Source: a virus
Strand: one strand, 5' to 3'
DNA length: 39,230 nt
Virus record (IMG/VR): IMGVR_UViG_3300048927_000817
Location: 1 to 39,230 of that record
Position 1 is the first letter of the stretch. Each line of letters begins with the position of its first letter. The notes under the pieces are model-generated. The model did no database searches and was not told where the DNA came from. It saw only the letters and a list, made by a program, of their open reading frames with translations. The position numbers and the translations under genes were made by a program. Shown in pieces: positions 38,796 to 39,230 of this stretch.

Positions 38796-39006
38796 GGTGG
38801 CCTCCGCCCCGCCCCCTCCTGCCTATCAGGGTATCCCGGCCGGTCTCATGGCGCGCTGCACCGTCAAGGATGTGCCGCTCGAGACCACGGCGGACATCGT
38901 CACGAGCCGCGGCATCTACAAGGAAGGGTTCGAGAAGTGCGCGGCCAAGGTCGACGCGATCCGTGCCCATGATGCCGAGGCGCGCGCCGGGCGCCCATCT
39001 CAATAG
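38725..39006 (+). CDS. Outer-membrane spanin lipoprotein (Rz1-like), nested
   Basis: A 93-residue protein that starts inside the Rz-like gene in the +1 frame, sharing 71 bases, with GGAGG six bases before ATG 38725. It has a lipoprotein signal (MPRLRNICLALSLLTCAACS; Cys16 or Cys19 is lipidated), then a Pro-rich segment (SAPPPPAYQGIPAG) as in Rz1 and a helical C-terminus. It is longer than lambda Rz1. It would pair with the i-spanin across the periplasm. Its 3' end overlaps the facing gene by seven bases. Confidence 0.88.
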   Translation: MPRLRNICLALSLLTCAACSKRSEVASAPPPPAYQGIPAGLMARCTVKDVPLETTADIVTSRGIYKEGFEKCAAKVDAIRAHDAEARAGRPSQ

Positions 39007-39230
39007 CAGATGCGGTCAAGCTCGGGATCACGGAGCCGGGGTATCTCGATGAAGTCGGCCGCCTGCTGCATCTTCTCCCGCAGGCGTTGAAGGATAGCTG
39101 GAAAAATGTCGACAAGCTGGAGGTAATCCTCCGTCGTCGCTCCTTCGCGATCCGCTTGCGAATGGCGGTGCACGGCAAGCGTGATGAGGTCATCGTCAGC
39201 GAGGGGAAGCGTGAATTGATCGGTAGCCAT
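39000..39230 (-). CDS. Hypothetical leftward gene at right edge
   Basis: A 76-residue protein whose ATG is the last three bases of the window. The sequence (MATDQFTLPLADDDLITLAV, then GATTEDYLQLVDIFPAILQR and a C-terminal helix) is mainly helical and not recognised. It faces the lysis genes and overlaps the outer spanin by seven bases, so it is transcribed from beyond the window, perhaps as an accessory gene close to the right attachment site. No regulatory sequence can be seen. It could also be a host gene if the prophage ends here. Confidence 0.55.
   Translation of the reverse strand: MATDQFTLPLADDDLITLAVHRHSQADREGATTEDYLQLVDIFPAILQRLREKMQQAADFIEIPRLRDPELDRICY

Overview
This window is an almost complete temperate tailed-phage genome, most likely a prophage with a long non-contractile tail (HK97-like head genes, a lambda-like tail chaperone frameshift and a tape measure protein). 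The DNA is GC-rich. A GapR/DUF2312-like gene, and replication and control genes of a kind I associate with Sphingomonadales prophages (Novosphingobium/Sphingomonas group), point to an alphaproteobacterial host; the order is an inference. The first base is the end of the integrase stop codon and the last base is the first base of an ATG on the other strand, so the window was cut on gene boundaries. attL and attR are not visible.

Left arm (1-7775, minus strand): one long, tightly coupled early operon starting at a phage promoter near 7750. In transcription order it holds four unknown or DNA-binding-like small proteins, a 126-base gap with two strong inverted repeats and a run of ten G, a sliding-clamp homologue, three proteins of unknown function (one cupin-like, one with a UVR-like tail), a long cytosine-C5 methyltransferase with a six-fold internal repeat, a MazG-like NTP pyrophosphohydrolase, a 57-residue protein and the tyrosine integrase. 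Most junctions are ATGA/GTGA overlaps.

Immunity region (7690-8720): a LexA/S24-type repressor faces left, a Cro/YdaS-like gene faces right, and a 61-codon gene runs convergent to the repressor. Four copies of a 15-bp operator (GTKCKA-NNN-TCGMAY type) form two mirror-image pairs. Each pair has 35-36 bp between centres and overlaps an outward promoter.

Right early arm (8716-15982, plus strand): Cro, a CII-like protein, a winged-helix protein, a tiny membrane protein, a DnaA-domain-IV protein, a 50-residue protein, an MT-A70 adenine methyltransferase that lacks a conserved segment, a CHC2/Toprim primase, a GapR-like protein with a long extension, and a D5/P4-type helicase. Directly downstream, a 345-bp non-coding stretch carries five exact copies of AACTGTCCC plus variants in both orientations. 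This is a good candidate replication origin.

Late region (16185-39006, plus strand): HNH endonuclease, small and large terminase, portal, ClpP-like protease, HK97-type capsid, head-tail joining proteins, tail tube protein between two near-identical terminators, tail chaperone with an A-AAT-TTT slippery site giving a G-T fusion, a lower-GC lipoprotein gene with its own terminator (a probable moron), tape measure, a 1540-residue modular tail-tip/fibre protein, small tail proteins, then lysis genes (transglycosylase-like endolysin, holin, nested spanins). A last minus-strand gene closes the window.

Together the genes describe a lysogenic phage with its own replication initiation machinery and clamp, DNA modification on both arms, and a modular receptor-binding tail. 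No tRNA, IS element or CRISPR array was seen.
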